A stretch of DNA of 64,000 bases from Dichomitus squalens LYAD-421 SS1. Its lineage: Eukaryota; Basidiomycota; Agaricomycetes; Polyporales; Polyporaceae. The translations under genes and the position numbers were made by a program. Under the pieces are notes generated by a model. That model was given only the letters and a program-made list of their open reading frames with translations. It searched no databases and had not been told where the DNA came from. Positions 45,693 through 57,929 of this stretch are shown here, in pieces (positions within the stretch are counted from its first letter, which is position 1; every line of letters starts with the position of its first letter). The DNA is taken from contig NW_006766890.1 of assembly GCF_000275845.1 (NCBI RefSeq), positions 437,042-501,041 on the forward strand, read 5' to 3'.

Positions 45693-48600
45693 CTATTGCC
45701 CGCCGTTTCCCCACTGTCCGTCGGTCGTAAAGTCGCCCCCGAGCGTGAACGCGGTCTCCGGGTCGACCCCGAATGTATCGAACGAGCTCTGCCAGTTATT
45801 GTTCCAGTCGTGGTCGTTGGACGCGAACGCCGACGGGCCAGCGCCAGCGTTCCCAGCTGGGTCGTAGTTGCGAATGAAGTCCAGTCCGTGGAACGGCAGG
45901 CCCGGCGCGACGAACCCAGCAGACGGGGGCGTCGTCCCCGTCGCCCCAGTTGATCCAGCGCCTGCGCCAGGGGGCCTGGAGCCCCCAAAGCCGCCCATTC
46001 CGCCTCCGCCGCTGAACTCGCTCCCATCAAACCCACCGAGGTATGGCGGCGACGTGTCCAGGCCCGGAAGCTGGCCCGAGAAACCCCGCGAGTGCCCATG
46101 CCCAAACGCGGACGCCCCACCACCTCCACCACCCATGGAAGACGCGTTGTTCTGCTGCGAGCCCGATCCGGATGGGAAGAACTTGAGCTCGTTCCCGTCG
46201 ACCACCGGGCTCGCCCACTTGTCCGTAGCAGGGCTGCCCAATCCGAAGCCGTCGTAGTCGAAGCGCTGGCCCGGGATCTGCACCGTCGGCGATTGAGCGA
46301 GGCTGAGCGGGCCAGTGGCATACGATGCGTTCGCATGCATCATGGACGGGCTCGTCTCCTTGTCGATCGCGTGCTGCGATGGGCCCGGGGGTGAGGGGTG
46401 GCTGTTGACGGACACAGGCGAGCTGTGCGAGCTCATGTTCGCAGCAAGCGTGGAGCGCCCGGGGTACGAACTTGGGAGCCCCAACGCGTTGTTTCCGTAC
46501 TGGTCCTGGAATAGGTCCTCGTCATGTGGTCGTTTCCGGGACGTGGACCGGGCACGCAGCGCTGTCCATTGTGTAGGGACATGCGAAGAAGTTGCGGAAG
46601 CCGCGGGAAGCAAGGGGCGAGCATGGGAGGGGGGCGAATCGGACGTCAGTATCACATGGTACAAATTAGGCAGTAACGGCTGATCAACCCGAAGGAAGAC
46701 GCGAAGCCGCAGCGAAGAGGACGGAAAGCACTCACAGTCTGGGCGGAATTGCGAGGGGGCGTGCGCGTTGCGAGGCGAGAGAGGCACGTCGCGTGACCGG
46801 TTCCTCCGAGGCTTGCCTCTGATGAGGCGTTCGGGTATAGGGCCGGAGATTGACGCAGAGGTGACGTGCGAGCGACCGTCAGGATGCATCGAAGACGACG
46901 GAGAATGAGCCGATGTCCCGGCGGCAGCAAACGAAGAAGCATCCGAAGTCGAACCCCGCGGCTGCCCGTTTGACGCGGACCTGATCGCCTCGCAGGCTTT
47001 CGCCGTCAGATCCTCGAGTAGTTCCTTGCACTTTCGGGCCCCGGGCCATTGTCCCTCCCAGGACTCCAACACGGCCAGGCAGCTGCGAGCCTCCTCGAGC
47101 GCCGCCTGAGCGGCCTGGGCCTCTGTGGTGTGCATCGCGTAGAGCAGGATGATCACCGCCGAGCTGAAGAGGTTCTGGACAAAGAATGCGAGGTGATGGC
47201 TCGGAGGGACGACGTTCTTAATGGAGGGCGCGAGGCGGACGCAGGCACGCGCAGTCGAGACCGCCTTGGCCGTCGACCTGGGAGCGAAGGGCTGCTCACC
47301 CTTGACCGGGATGAAGTTCCGATGGAGGGTGGTCAGGATCGAGTAGTAGTGGCTGCACAAGACGGCCGCCATCGACACCTGCTTCTCGGTGGACGGATTC
47401 GACTTGAAGACCGTGGGGAGGTCTTCGCACCACTTGGTGAGGCGTCGGTCAAGCGTCTCGACGGACCGCTGCAGCTCAGCCCGCTTGTCCATCTCGAGGT
47501 GGTCCTTGCACTTGTCGAGTGCGTAGACCTCGCGGAGGACTCGTCCAGCGATCCTGTAGAGCGAGATGAGCTCGATGAATCCCCGCATGAGCGAGATCTG
47601 CCCCTGGGGGAGCAGAGCGCCTGCGAAGTATTGCGGGAGTAGTTCATCGTCGAGCTCGACGGGGATCTCCACGTCGCAATCGGCATCTTCGATGGCCAGG
47701 GGTCGGCCCAGCGCCAGGGCGAGCATCCGGTCCAGGGTGTACACGCCCCACCAGATCTTACGACGCGTCTCCTTCTCGATCGGGGAGATGAGAAGCCGTC
47801 TCGGCGAACGCTGTGTGGTGCGGTTACGGCAAGTGGTGAGCACGGGTACGGTGGAGGGGGTGGATGGCTACTCACGTGAAGACCGATGTCTTGTGCTGCG
47901 CGGACGGCTTGGCCGACCAAAAGCCACGCTTGCGGTAGACAGTTGACGGAACACAGGAACGAAGACATCAGCAAGAAGCACTGAACGTGCTCGACCTGCA
48001 TCGAGGCTGCACTGATGTAGTGCAAGATAAGCGCACTATATTGAGATGGGCGAGAAGTTAGTTCGCGTCTAAACGCTGCGAATAGCCCGCGGGAATTCGG
48101 GGGACATACCGTTCATGGTAAACCATGCCCATACCGGCTTCGTCAAGATTATCAGACGTCTTCAGCCGGGGATCGTCCACGAAGCGAGACGCCACCGCGA
48201 AGACGGCGCACACCAGTGCTACGAAGGGTGTATGCTCACGGACGAACTTGGTGTCGGCTGGGTGATCCATGAGGAATCTATACCGGCGCATAAACTCCGG
48301 CTTATCCAGCACGGGCATGAGGAAGTGGAAACGTGCGAAGTACGCATCGACCTGCAGGCGAATTAGCCCTCTCTCCGCAGATAGGTGCGGTACATGGCAC
48401 GTACGAGCTTGTCAGCGAGGTCCCGCTCGGGATACTCGACTTCCTCCGGCCTCGGTAGAGCCCTAACCTTCCCGAAGTACACGCTTGCGGGGAAGTATAG
48501 CTTGTTCACGCTTGGCCCGGGAGCGAGCGGATCCTCCTCCATCGGCGAGACACGGTGCAGCGGGGACGTCGTCGCCTCCTTCAGTCGCTGAATCAGCGAC

Positions 48601-49529
48601 ATTGTGGACGAGTTACCAATCCAGTGCAGGTGCCCATGCTCGTCGAGGGCGAGCTGACCGAGCGCATTCGAGACGTCGTCCTCGATCTTCACGGCAAGGT
48701 CGTCGTCCGAACCGTGGCCGCTGGTGCTGCGGCTGTCGGATCGGTTGCCGATGGCCTGCCCTTCGTGGATACGGGGCAGGAACGACTGCATGACGTCGGG
48801 CACAGCTCCCGCCGTGCTCTGCGCCGCCGATGACGACGAGCCTTGCTGGCTCGACACGGCCGCGGATATCGCAGTGAGGTCGAGCCCGGTAGCCTGGCTG
48901 ACCTGGTCGAGGATGGGCAAGATCTGCTGGAAGATGCCCTCCATGTGCAAGAGGCGAGCTTCGAGCTCCTGGACATAGCTGCGATCGCGTTGAGCACTCG
49001 CTCGCGCAGGGGCCAGTGGTGGGAGGATGAGGACTCACTGTCTGCTCAGCGCGGCCCTGTCCTTGGTCTGCAGCCAAGTACACTGGCTCTTCGAGCTCGC
49101 GCATTGGGAGCATGTGGGCTCCGAGCCGTCGCACTTGATCTTCTTGCGTCTAGAGGAGGGGAACGAGGCATGAGGTGAACGATCGGATCGGCGTCTGAGA
49201 ATGCGATGATAGGCGGGACGGACGGGGGGACGGAACGGAGACGAGGGGAGAGACCGGAAGGCGAGGAAGGGAGGACGAGACGGGGCAGCGACGATCATGA
49301 ACGTAGAAGACGGGGCACGAACGCACCTGCAGGATTCACATGCACGCCAGACGCGCCTGCGCTGAAGCTGGATGGGCTTAGTGCCGAGGTCGGGTGCGAG
49401 AGGCCCCTGGTCGTCGACCCGCTTCTTCTTGGGCGGGTGGGGGATGGTCATGGACGGGGGCGGGAGAGGCTGGGACGTGGAAAGGGGGTTGTCTGTCGGA
49501 TCGGGTGTCGGATTCGAATCTGTGGTCAT
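45693..49529 (-). CDS. Zn2Cys6 transcription factor with fungal-specific regulatory domain
   Basis: Seven exons (49529-49327, 49149-49039, 48978-48405, 48351-48110, 48035-47876, 47810-46736, 46561-45693) give 1077 aa. The binuclear zinc cluster is ACESCRRKKIKC...CSQC...C near residues 63-95, followed by a dimerisation coiled coil (YVQELEARLLHMEGIF). The Fungal_trans region has FARFHFLMPVLDKPEF, AWLLVGQAVRAAQDIGLH and RRKIWWGVYTLDRMLALALGR. The C-terminal 400 residues are Ser/Gly/Asn/Pro-rich. Introns 1 (177 nt) and 6 (174 nt) are long; intron 6 is a multiple of three and open, so it could be retained. A TATA-like site only 22 bp before 49529 makes the in-frame ATG at 49451 an alternative start. 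Target genes are unknown. Confidence 0.9.
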
Positions 49530-51751
49530 GGTGGGGAAAGCCAGAGAGCGTATATATGAAGTCGTATGCGAAGGACAAGAAGCCGGCGCAGGACCTCCTG
49601 CCAAATCCGAGCAGAGATCTGTGCGAGATTGTCCCTTTCCCCCGCCCCTCCACGGGCGCCAACATTATATGGGCCGGCGCCTGCCGCTGCGTCACTGCGT
49701 TCCTGGCCGTGCTTAGCGTCCATTCTCTTGTCTCAGCCCTCGCCGTCCCCGTCTGCCACAAGCTCAAAGGCTTCGCATTGCCCGCGCGCGCAATGGCCAG
49801 CCCGCCATTGCCCAGCCGGACGTCACAGACCCCGGTAAGGATACACAGCATCCACATTTCCACGCTCAGCCCGGCTGCCACACAGAATAATCGCGCTTGA
49901 CAGGCCCGCGTCGGACGGCAGGCATCTGCGTACGGAGCGTTCGGAACGGACGCGCACCGCCATTGACGCACTCCATTCGTCAGAGGGCAAAGAACAGTCC
50001 ACCATACGCACACATATCGCTGCCCTCCGCGTCCTCGTCGCGAACACGACCCTCCCCTGCTAGGGTTTCCCCACACTTCGCCTGCTCGCAGCTCCCCCAC
50101 AGACACGCCCTCGGCCGCAACGTGCCGAGGTACAGCTGCTGAGCGCTGAGATCCCGCTCTGCCCCTTTTGCGCGCTGTCCCATCGGCCGACGTACGTATA
50201 GCCCGCGCTTTCTCATGCGTCTCGCCCGGAGACGCGTCCCACAGCTTTGCGCTGTATCTCACTCTGAAATGTGCGGGTGGGTGCGCTCCATCCCCCGCCC
50301 CACGGCTAAAGCGCACGCGCCGGGGCGCGGGTTCCCCTAAGTGTCAAGCACACACACATAAGCCTCTCCGACGACCTCATCCCAGCAACCGCCCGAACCG
50401 CGCTGGAGCGTCTTTACCCCACACTGCGACTGCACAGATCGGGCCCAAACGCGTGGCCGATCGTAATGACCTCGGATTCGGATTCTGAGCGAGATGCCTG
50501 AGATGCCCCTCCCTAATATGCGCCCCATGTCCGCAATCTGAGCCATCGATCGCCGGGCGAAGCGTCCTCGCAACTCTACCAGCTGCAAGGAAGCCGCACC
50601 TGTGTCACACGGCGTTGCGTCGTTAGCGCGGCGATCTCACCTCTCTGCCAACGAGAACCCCCCAACCTTGCGAGCAGCTTGACACGGCAGACGGGAAGCC
50701 TACGGGGGGCTTCTCAATACAACCCCGCACCTCAAAAGGACTGGCATCCTGACCCACGCCGTGGCGTACTATGCAGGGCCCAAAGCGCACGTTACGCTAC
50801 CACCACCACGCCCCGCGAGGCACCTTGCGCATGTCTTGCAGCTTGATGCCCACCTCTTCGAACCGCTATTGCTCCACACACGCGTACGCAGGTTCGGCTC
50901 CGGAGTAGCGGACCCAGGGATGCGGCTCCTGTGAATATACGCCTGGCATCCGAGGATGGCAACCACGTATTCCGGACGAAGCCATCGATCGCGGAAGGCA
51001 GCTTGAATGCCCGAAAGCGCAGCCGGTGACGCCAGCACATCGTCGTCTGGTCACCGGACTCGCCTGTGTGCATCCGCAGAGACGGCGCGGGGGCGAAACA
51101 GACACCATAAGCTAGCGGGGGACTGAGAGGCCAGCCGCGGCCGTCGCGAAAGACCTTCGAAGCGGCTTAGCATTTAGAACTCTGTGTGCGCTCCTAGTTG
51201 ATGCCGATCTGCTGCTTCGGGTCGCCGACGATGAGCTTCATGACTGGGATGCATTGCGTGTCTGTATGTACGGAAACGGTGGACCAACCCAACTGCACGG
51301 ATGTATCTGTATCTGAATCCAAAGGTCAATCACGGCCACGGCCGCATGCGTGCTCTCTCGAAAGCCCCTCGCACTCCCACCACCCGAGACTATGCCGCGC
51401 CAGGGCTGCATCCGCACGGAAGCACGCACCGAATTGCCGAGCCCGGACGAACAAGCAGACGGAAGCGCGGAAGCACATTCGTGCCAACCATCCAACGGAC
51501 GAATAGCCGGGCGAGGAACGACACAGAAACCGGGATTCCAGACGACGAACATTTGCGCCCCAAACGTCAGCGTCCGAGCTGAGAACCCAGAGAAAGAGAC
51601 AGGACACGCACCCCCAGCCTCTCCAGCGGGCGCAGGACGCTCGCCTGTCCCGTCGACGTTCCTGGCCGGGCCTCCCTTCCTCCTCCTCCTCCCCGCTTCC
51701 TCGTCCGTCCTTCCTCTCCTGCCGCCTCTCCTTCTTCGCTTGGCACCCGCG
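49530..51751. other. Long gene-free region
   Basis: 2.2 kb between the Zn2Cys6 factor start and bL19m stop. It is GC-rich and contains only short unspliced frames. A 15-codon frame at 51241-51194 on minus starts with ATG but has no neighbours. A long regulatory leader or noncoding transcript is possible; nothing is directly supported. Confidence 0.45.
49551..49557 (-). promoter_or_regulatory. TATA-like site close to the Zn2Cys6 factor start
   Basis: TATATA on minus, about 22 bp upstream of the ATG at 49529. If used, transcription would begin at or after that ATG, favouring the next in-frame ATG at 49451. The zinc cluster is kept either way. Confidence 0.3.
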
Positions 51752-52279
51752 CTACTTGCGCATGCCCGCCGAGATGGCCGTCATCTTATCCGGCGCGTCC
51801 CGCAGATAGAAGAGCTTCGCCCTGCGCATCCTGGGGCCCGCCCTGCCCTCGGAGCCCCTCCCGCCCGCGCGCATGAGCACCTTGATCTCCTTCACGTGCG
51901 GCGAGCACACGAAGAACTGCACCTCCACGCCCGTGCGGTTGATGACGTTGCGCAGGAGGAAGGACGTGTCCGCGCCGCGCCGGCGTATCGCGAGCAGCAC
52001 CCCGGTGAACGACGTCGGGGCGTACTTCGTGGTCACCTGCAGCACCGAGCCCGGGAGGATGCGCTCGGGGTGTCGCTTCCCGAAGCGGGCGAGCAGCTGC
52101 AGTTTTTCGGGAGTCAAGAGGCGTTGGGGGAGGTGCGCCATGAGCCCCTTGCCGGCCTTTGTCGGCGCGGGGGCTGGGACGGCGGGGGGCGGCGGGATGA
52201 TGGCGGCGTTAGAGTAAGGGTACGGCTGGGCGGCCGTCGACATGAGCCTTTGAGCACATCTTCGGAGGGCGTTGAGCAT
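51752..52279 (-). CDS. Mitochondrial ribosomal protein bL19m
   Basis: A single exon of 175 aa, unusual in this intron-rich window. The start MLNALRRCAQRLMSTAAQ is a mitochondrial presequence. The bL19 core is clear: GSVLQVTTKYAPTSFTGVLL, DTSFLLRNVINRTGVEVQFF, VKEIKVLMRAGG and RRAKLFYLRD. bL19m sits at the subunit interface of the mitochondrial large ribosomal subunit. An in-frame extension upstream to 52456 lacks conservation. The opposite strand is also open over this gene, a composition effect. Confidence 0.92.
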   Translation of the reverse strand: MLNALRRCAQRLMSTAAQPYPYSNAAIIPPPPAVPAPAPTKAGKGLMAHLPQRLLTPEKLQLLARFGKRHPERILPGSVLQVTTKYAPTSFTGVLLAIRRRGADTSFLLRNVINRTGVEVQFFVCSPHVKEIKVLMRAGGRGSEGRAGPRMRRAKLFYLRDAPDKMTAISAGMRK

Positions 52280-53452
52280 GGTGGAAGGGCACGGCAGGGA
52301 CGGTGAAGAGAAAGGAGCAGCTCGACCGTCTGCGCCAACGAGCCCACCGCCGAAAAGGGAACGCGCCTGCCACGTGTAGTGATAGGCGCCCGGAGAATTC
52401 AGACGCGTCGACGTGAGTTCGCGAGGGGCGTCGTGGCCTGCTTCGAAACATCGCAAGGTTCAGGCCTCTCCCAGGGCCTGGTTCGTGCTCAAAGTGGCTC
52501 ATCTGTTCCCTAACGTTGTGTGGCTACTTCTGATAATGCAAAGCACCGAGCGATACCATATCCGAATCGTGGCAGACGTCCGCACTTTGATCTACAGCGG
52601 GAACACAGGAAATACATGATTAGAGACATTGGCGACCGTGGGCAGCACGCGACGTCGTGTGAGGAACGATGACGTATTGGAAGAGTGGCATTAGTAGTCG
52701 ATGGCCATCTGGCGGGCGCGCCCAGACTTCTGGCTCGTTTCCGACGTCGAATTGACGAGAGTGATGGCTCGTGGCCGATGTTACATTGACGTGCGCCCGA
52801 TTAGTGAGGTGGGAGCGAGACGAGGCCTGTCCACAGGCACACTTGTGGACGGCTGGGAAGGCAGGATGTGGTGCTCGTTGTGATCGCGGTGATGAGGCTG
52901 AGGAGGTGCTCACATACGCGAGCCAGCACGAGGGAACGTGTCGGGGGCGGCATGTGGTGTGCGGACGCGGCGGAGGAGGATTGTGCTCGGAGGACGGAGG
53001 TGCGAGAGAGCGAGCGAGATGGATGAGGCTAGAGTCATTTGGATGGTCAGTAGGCTAGAAGCTGGAAGGGCGGAGAAATGTCACGTGTGGGTGAGATGAG
53101 GGTTCGGAGGAGGGGATCGTCGATGGTAAAAGTAGGGCTCAGATTTCATACGGGAGACCTCAGATTCATACAGTTGATCACGGAGCACGTCCCCAGACGC
53201 TGCCAGACGCTGTCCGCCGACTCGCCAGCCGCAGCAGCGCACGCAGAAGCACCCACCATCTTCTGCGCCTCACTCCGAGAGACGCGCCCGATATGCTTTC
53301 CTTGTTCTCCCACCACTCTTCTTTTCTGCTACTATATATCCCTTCCCTTTCTTCCCTTGGCCACCCTCTCGTTTCGTCGACTCTGGACGTCAATCCCTCG
53401 TCTACATAACGCCCCATCATCCGCTTCCTCTTCCCACTATCGCACGTCCGCC
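52280..53452. other. Divergent intergenic region
   Basis: 1.17 kb between bL19m and the F-box-like gene. A TATA-like site at 53333-53339 faces the latter. No other gene is supported. Confidence 0.45.
53333..53339 (+). promoter_or_regulatory. TATA box of the F-box-like gene
   Basis: TATATAT about 115 bp before the ATG at 53453, followed by a pyrimidine-rich leader, a common arrangement in basidiomycete promoters. Confidence 0.45.
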
Positions 53453-54765
53453 ATGGGCCTCGCCACCCTACCCGTCGAGCTCCTCGACGCTGTCCTCGCA
53501 CCGCTGACCTACAATCACGCAGCTCTTTCCGCTGTCGCCCTCAGCTGCGCCGCCCTCAACCCTAGTGCCACTCGCCTCCTCTATCGCCATCTCTCCCTCT
53601 CCGCCTACGGCCGCAACCTCTCCCTCGTCCACCTCCTCGCCGCCCGCCCCGACCTCGCCAAGCACGTCCGCACATTCTCCGCACACCTCGACGATGCCCA
53701 GCCAGCCATCCTGCCTACCTATTCCGCCCTGCAGCACGCGCTGCGCCTCATGACGAATCTCAACAGTCTCGCGCTCTACGTCGACGCTTCCGCATCCTGG
53801 ATTCTCTCACCACCGCAGGCCGAGAGCGGCCAGAAGGCGAGCGGGCCCCCCAGTCCCGGGCCCGCGTTCTACCCGCGTCTCGAACATCTGACCTGTAACT
53901 TTCCGCTGGATGCGCACCTTTCCTCTTTCCTCGCCCAGGCTCCATCGCTTATCTCCCTCACCCTCTCCTCCGTCCACTCCGATGACGATGCCGGATCTGA
54001 ACCAGGCCACGCCGACGCCGATGCCCCAACCCCAGCCCATCCCAAATCGCCGCCCCGGCACGCTGCCATCCCCCCTTCACACATACCCCTTCTCGAAGCG
54101 TACACGGGTCCCGCGTACCTCCTTCCCACCCTCGTCTCGCGTCCTCTCAAGGCCGTGCACCTCTTCGGCGATCTGACGCCCAGCCTTCTTGCCGTATGTG
54201 CAGCCGGCGCTCCCTTTGTGGATGAGGCGGTGGACCACCTCTCAGACCTCAGCCTGGATGCGGACACTGATCGGATCCCGAGCGCAGGCTCTCTGTCCGC
54301 CGCCGGCGCGGAAATGCAGGTAATGAGCGCGATGACCAGTGTGCCGCCCGCGCAGCTCCTCGAGGCCCTCGCGGTCGCGTTTCCGAATTTGATCTGTCTG
54401 CGCCTCATGACGACGCGCGCGCTGTGGGATCTGCCCGACATGGTGCGTGTTTACGTTGAGATTGCCATCTGACGGTCAGAGATGCTGACTTCGCCGCGCG
54501 GACGCAGGCGTTCTACACTCGCATCGCGGCGACGCTCTCCAAGATGCCGCGCCTGTCTGCGTTCGAGCTCGCGGGCATGCACTGGCAGTCCCGACCGAAG
54601 CAGTCGTCTTCCCCGGTCGAGCCGGAGGAGAAGGAGTGGATATCCCCGCCCGTCAGCCCGCGCATCGCCGCTGAGCCGGAGGAGGAGGAGGAGGAGGAGG
54701 AAGACGACGAGCTGGAGGATCGCGACTACGACTTCGACGGCGCGTTTCTGGACTGGTCGTACTGA
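53453..54765 (+). CDS. F-box-like protein with acidic C-terminus
   Basis: Two exons (53453-54442, 54508-54765) give 415 aa. The start MGLATLPVELLDAVLAPL, then ALSAVALSCAALNP and RLLYRHLSLSA, follow the F-box helix pattern of basidiomycete F-box/LRR-like proteins, which recruit substrates to SCF ubiquitin ligases. Leucine-rich repeat-like segments follow (FYPRLEHLTCNFPLDAHL, LPTLVSRPLKAVHLFGDLTP, AFPNLICLRLMTTRALWDL). The protein ends in a glutamate run (about 13 acidic residues) and DFDGAFLDWSY. A longer upstream reading frame is ignored because the TATA box lies inside it. The substrate is unknown. Confidence 0.7.
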
Positions 54766-57700
54766 GCCTGCCCCCCCGACGGACGCAGGGAGAGAAGGGA
54801 AGGGCGGGGTTGCGGCGGGTAGACTCGCGTCGGTGCGTCTTCGAGCGCTTAGTCACCTTGCGTCCTTGCCTCCTCTCCCGTCGTGCGGAGCTCTCCCCCC
54901 TTCTGCCTCTTCGTCTGCTCCGTCGCCTTTTGCGATCCGAACCCGTCTACACGACCGCAAGCTGACGGTGCTGCGTCGCGGATTCGAGCGAATCCCCCCT
55001 CTGTCCTCTCCCGACGCCTTTTTTGTTCGTCTCGACTTGCCCTCGGTGTGGTCGCCAAACCCCGAAAAAATTTACAGCATCGCGAGAAGCGTGCTGTACT
55101 TCGTCCGATCCCCCCTCCCTCGACTTCCCTGTGATCACGCCATCGTTCCCTGGATCGGCCGTCCTAGGCTATGCCACGCGGCCATATTTTTCGGTGCCGC
55201 TCTCTCATCCCCGAATTTTCGCGCTTAATCGCCCAAAGGCTCGTTCCTTGCCGTCCTGAAGGCGGCGTATAATTTATCGACTCGACGGCCGCCTAGGCCG
55301 CTCGGTGTCGTTCGGCTCGGTTAACGCACGATACTTCCCGCTTTACTGGTCTACCTATCCACGTTACGCCGTTAATGACGCTTATTTCTCCGATATCCCC
55401 CTCCGCCTTCGCACTGTACATATATCACAGTCCGCTCGTCCTCTCGCTCTTCTCCGTACTGACTCTTTCTGCATCCCTCTGCCCCGCGTCCTGCGTGTCT
55501 GCTGTGTCACTATCGTCTCCCGACTTTTCCCTGGTCTCTCCCTTCCCACGCCCCCTTCTCGATCGTAATAGCTCTCCGCAGCACCCGTTGTCTCCCGCCC
55601 GGGCTTCTCTTTCACGACCAGCCATGCGTGCTCCGCAATCTCTTACATAGCCAACATGATACTCTCCCGAGCTTAGTGTACTCGGTCTGCATCCCTCTCC
55701 TCTCATCTCCTCTCCGTACCCTCTCACGTCCGTTCACCCTCGCCCCCTGTCTTTAGCAGCGCAGACATTTTACTCACCGGTCCCATGCTTCCCCCCCCTC
55801 CCTTTTCACCTGTGCACCCGCGGAGCGTCCCATCACACTGTATGCCATCGCACCGTGTATCGTACCCTCGCTGCATGTACGCGTACCCTAGACAGGAAGC
55901 CTATAATATATAATCTCCTTCCCCCAACCCCGCTTCGGCCGTCAAGCTTCGAGCTTGTAGCTTGGACAAAGCGCTGCGCGCGCACGCAGACTGTAACAAC
56001 CGTCCGTAGTACTCGGACCCCGCGGTGGTGAGCGAAACGTGGTGCGCAACGCAACGGTCGCTAGTAGGCCGGGCGGCAACTAGCCACTGGGGACGGGGCA
56101 AAAGGCGCTGCTCCACCAGGTCTCTTCCTCTGCGATGCGCGCGCGCGAGAACGCGCGACGAGCGCCGTGCGAGCGCTGAAGCCGCGAAGCTACAGCGGGT
56201 CGCGAGATCAACCTCGATGCTATGCAGGCACAGCGCGAAGAAGTACGTATAGACATCACGATTCATGCGCACCAGTTCGCGCGCGCGCCTAGAGCGCGGG
56301 CAAATGACCTGGACGAACATGGCAGCTGCCTGTTCCGGCCCCATACATACAGCGAGTACGAGGGTCGCTTCGCGGCAAAAGAAGGGTCCCGCGCGCAAAG
56401 TGGAACAGACTGCGCTGGCCCCTGGGGGACACGTTCGAGGTACGCTGCTCTCCCAGCTCCGACGGGCTCCAATTCGCGGGTGCTAGAACCGCTGCGAATC
56501 CGTCCTGGAGAGGGGAGGGGCCTCACCAGATCTCCGGGCGGGCGAATTGCCATATGTCGGCGGCCATACACACGCACACACGCACGCACGTACACGCAGG
56601 ATAGCATTGGCATAGGCTTCGTCCGGGGATAAAGCGCGGCGAGATGACATCGCAGCCGCAACTGTGTGTGGGTGCGTGCGTGCGTGCGCGATCGCTGACT
56701 GCGCGGGTTCTCGAATCGCATGGAACCTTGCAATCGACGGGCGAGCTGAACGGCGGGAATGTGCAATGGCACTAGTCGCGCAGAGAGCAGCGCAAGGCCA
56801 ACGACCGATAGCGGTTCAGGGCACGGCGAGCATTTTTCGCCGAGTCATCGACGCTCGCGCTGGGCTGTCCCAGCACCCAGCAGCTCGACCGACGAGCAAG
56901 CGGCCGGCGAGCGAGACAGGTGCCCCGGCAGCTCACTAGAGGATGCGAGATGTGATATGGGGCCACCCCAGATCCCGGAGAGATGGGCGTGGGGCAGGAA
57001 GTTCTGCTTATAGGCTAGTAGGCTGGTCGAGACACGGGCGATAGCAGAGTGCAGACCAAGACGAGCACACGCACCAAGACGAGAACGCGCGCAGGACCTA
57101 CGCGCGATTGAGAACGTTCGCAGGAGCAGCAGTGAAGATGATCGAGCGATGATGCATCATAGGCCGGATATGCGCGAGGCCAGGGCCGCCGTACGCAATC
57201 GAGCTCCTTGCGCCGGGCCACAGTTGGCGGATATGGCATAGGCACATAAAGTTCGCGCAGGTACGTAACGTATGGTACGGGTCCAGCGCAGCCTGAGCCT
57301 CCGTCACCAGTCCTGCGCCGATGAGCTATCGGAACACGGGCGCTCCGTGCATCACACCCGTGCTTCCGTGCAGGGGGCCATACATAGATAGAGGTCCCTG
57401 GGACGATAGCCATCAACTCCGAAGCCGAGCCGTGGGTCCGGGGCACGGAACAGGAGACGGAGCGCGAGGTTGGTATTGATCTTTGCCTGATCCTCACGGA
57501 GAGTTGAGACACAGCCTATCGCTTGCGACTCCGACGCCTACGATGTCCACGCCGGAATCTCTTCGCATTGCCATACGCGACCACACCGTTCCGCTTGGAA
57601 CTCCGTTGAGAGCAACTCGAGTTCCGAGTCGAAGCACGCCTACGAGCATGCCGATGATCAGGTCGACGATCCGCACTGGGGCATTTGGAGGCCGTATGCC

Positions 57701-57929
57701 GGACACAATGGACATGAGACAATGGGAGACGGGACTAGGGAGTGAATGTGGCAACGACCAGACTTCGCTTCTTCCGAGGTCCAAACTCTGACCGACTTCT
57801 GAGAGGCGTGACTCTTCCGCTCCCTAGGTTATGAAAAGAGCAATCTATATGGAGCATTCCGCAGGCATGCTTCACGAAGGTTCAAACGCCACCTCTAGAG
57901 CGCGCCGAAGCCAGGAAGGCCCACAGTTC
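54766..57929. other. Longest gene-free region of the window
   Basis: 3.16 kb between the F-box-like gene and MYND copy 3. The first 900 bp are pyrimidine-rich and could be a long 3' UTR. Complementary CA- and GT-rich tracts lie at 56567-56598 and 56663-56690. I found no exon chain or domain on either strand. It may be the edge of a rearrangement, a noncoding transcript, or simple intergenic DNA. Confidence 0.5.
56567..56690. repeat. Inverted CA-rich and GT-rich simple repeats
   Basis: An ACGCACAC-type tract at 56567-56598 and a GTGTGCGTGCGTGC-type tract at 56663-56690 are partly complementary, separated by 64 bp, and could fold as a hairpin in single-stranded form. Probably slippage-derived; no function implied. 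Confidence 0.6.

Noticed and set aside
47049..47642. 197-codon plus-strand frame
   Set aside because: Antisense to the conserved Fungal_trans region of the Zn2Cys6 factor; no family motif.
49530..51751. tRNA-like GGTTC/TTCGA strings in GC-rich spacers
   Set aside because: No cloverleaf with acceptor and anticodon arms could be drawn.
51350..52306. 318-codon plus-strand frame
   Set aside because: It runs antisense through bL19m and is Arg/Ala/Pro-rich, as expected from GC-rich shadow frames.
56567..56690. CRISPR-like or telomere-like repeat
   Set aside because: The tracts are simple CA/GT repeats without unique spacers or a telomeric unit.
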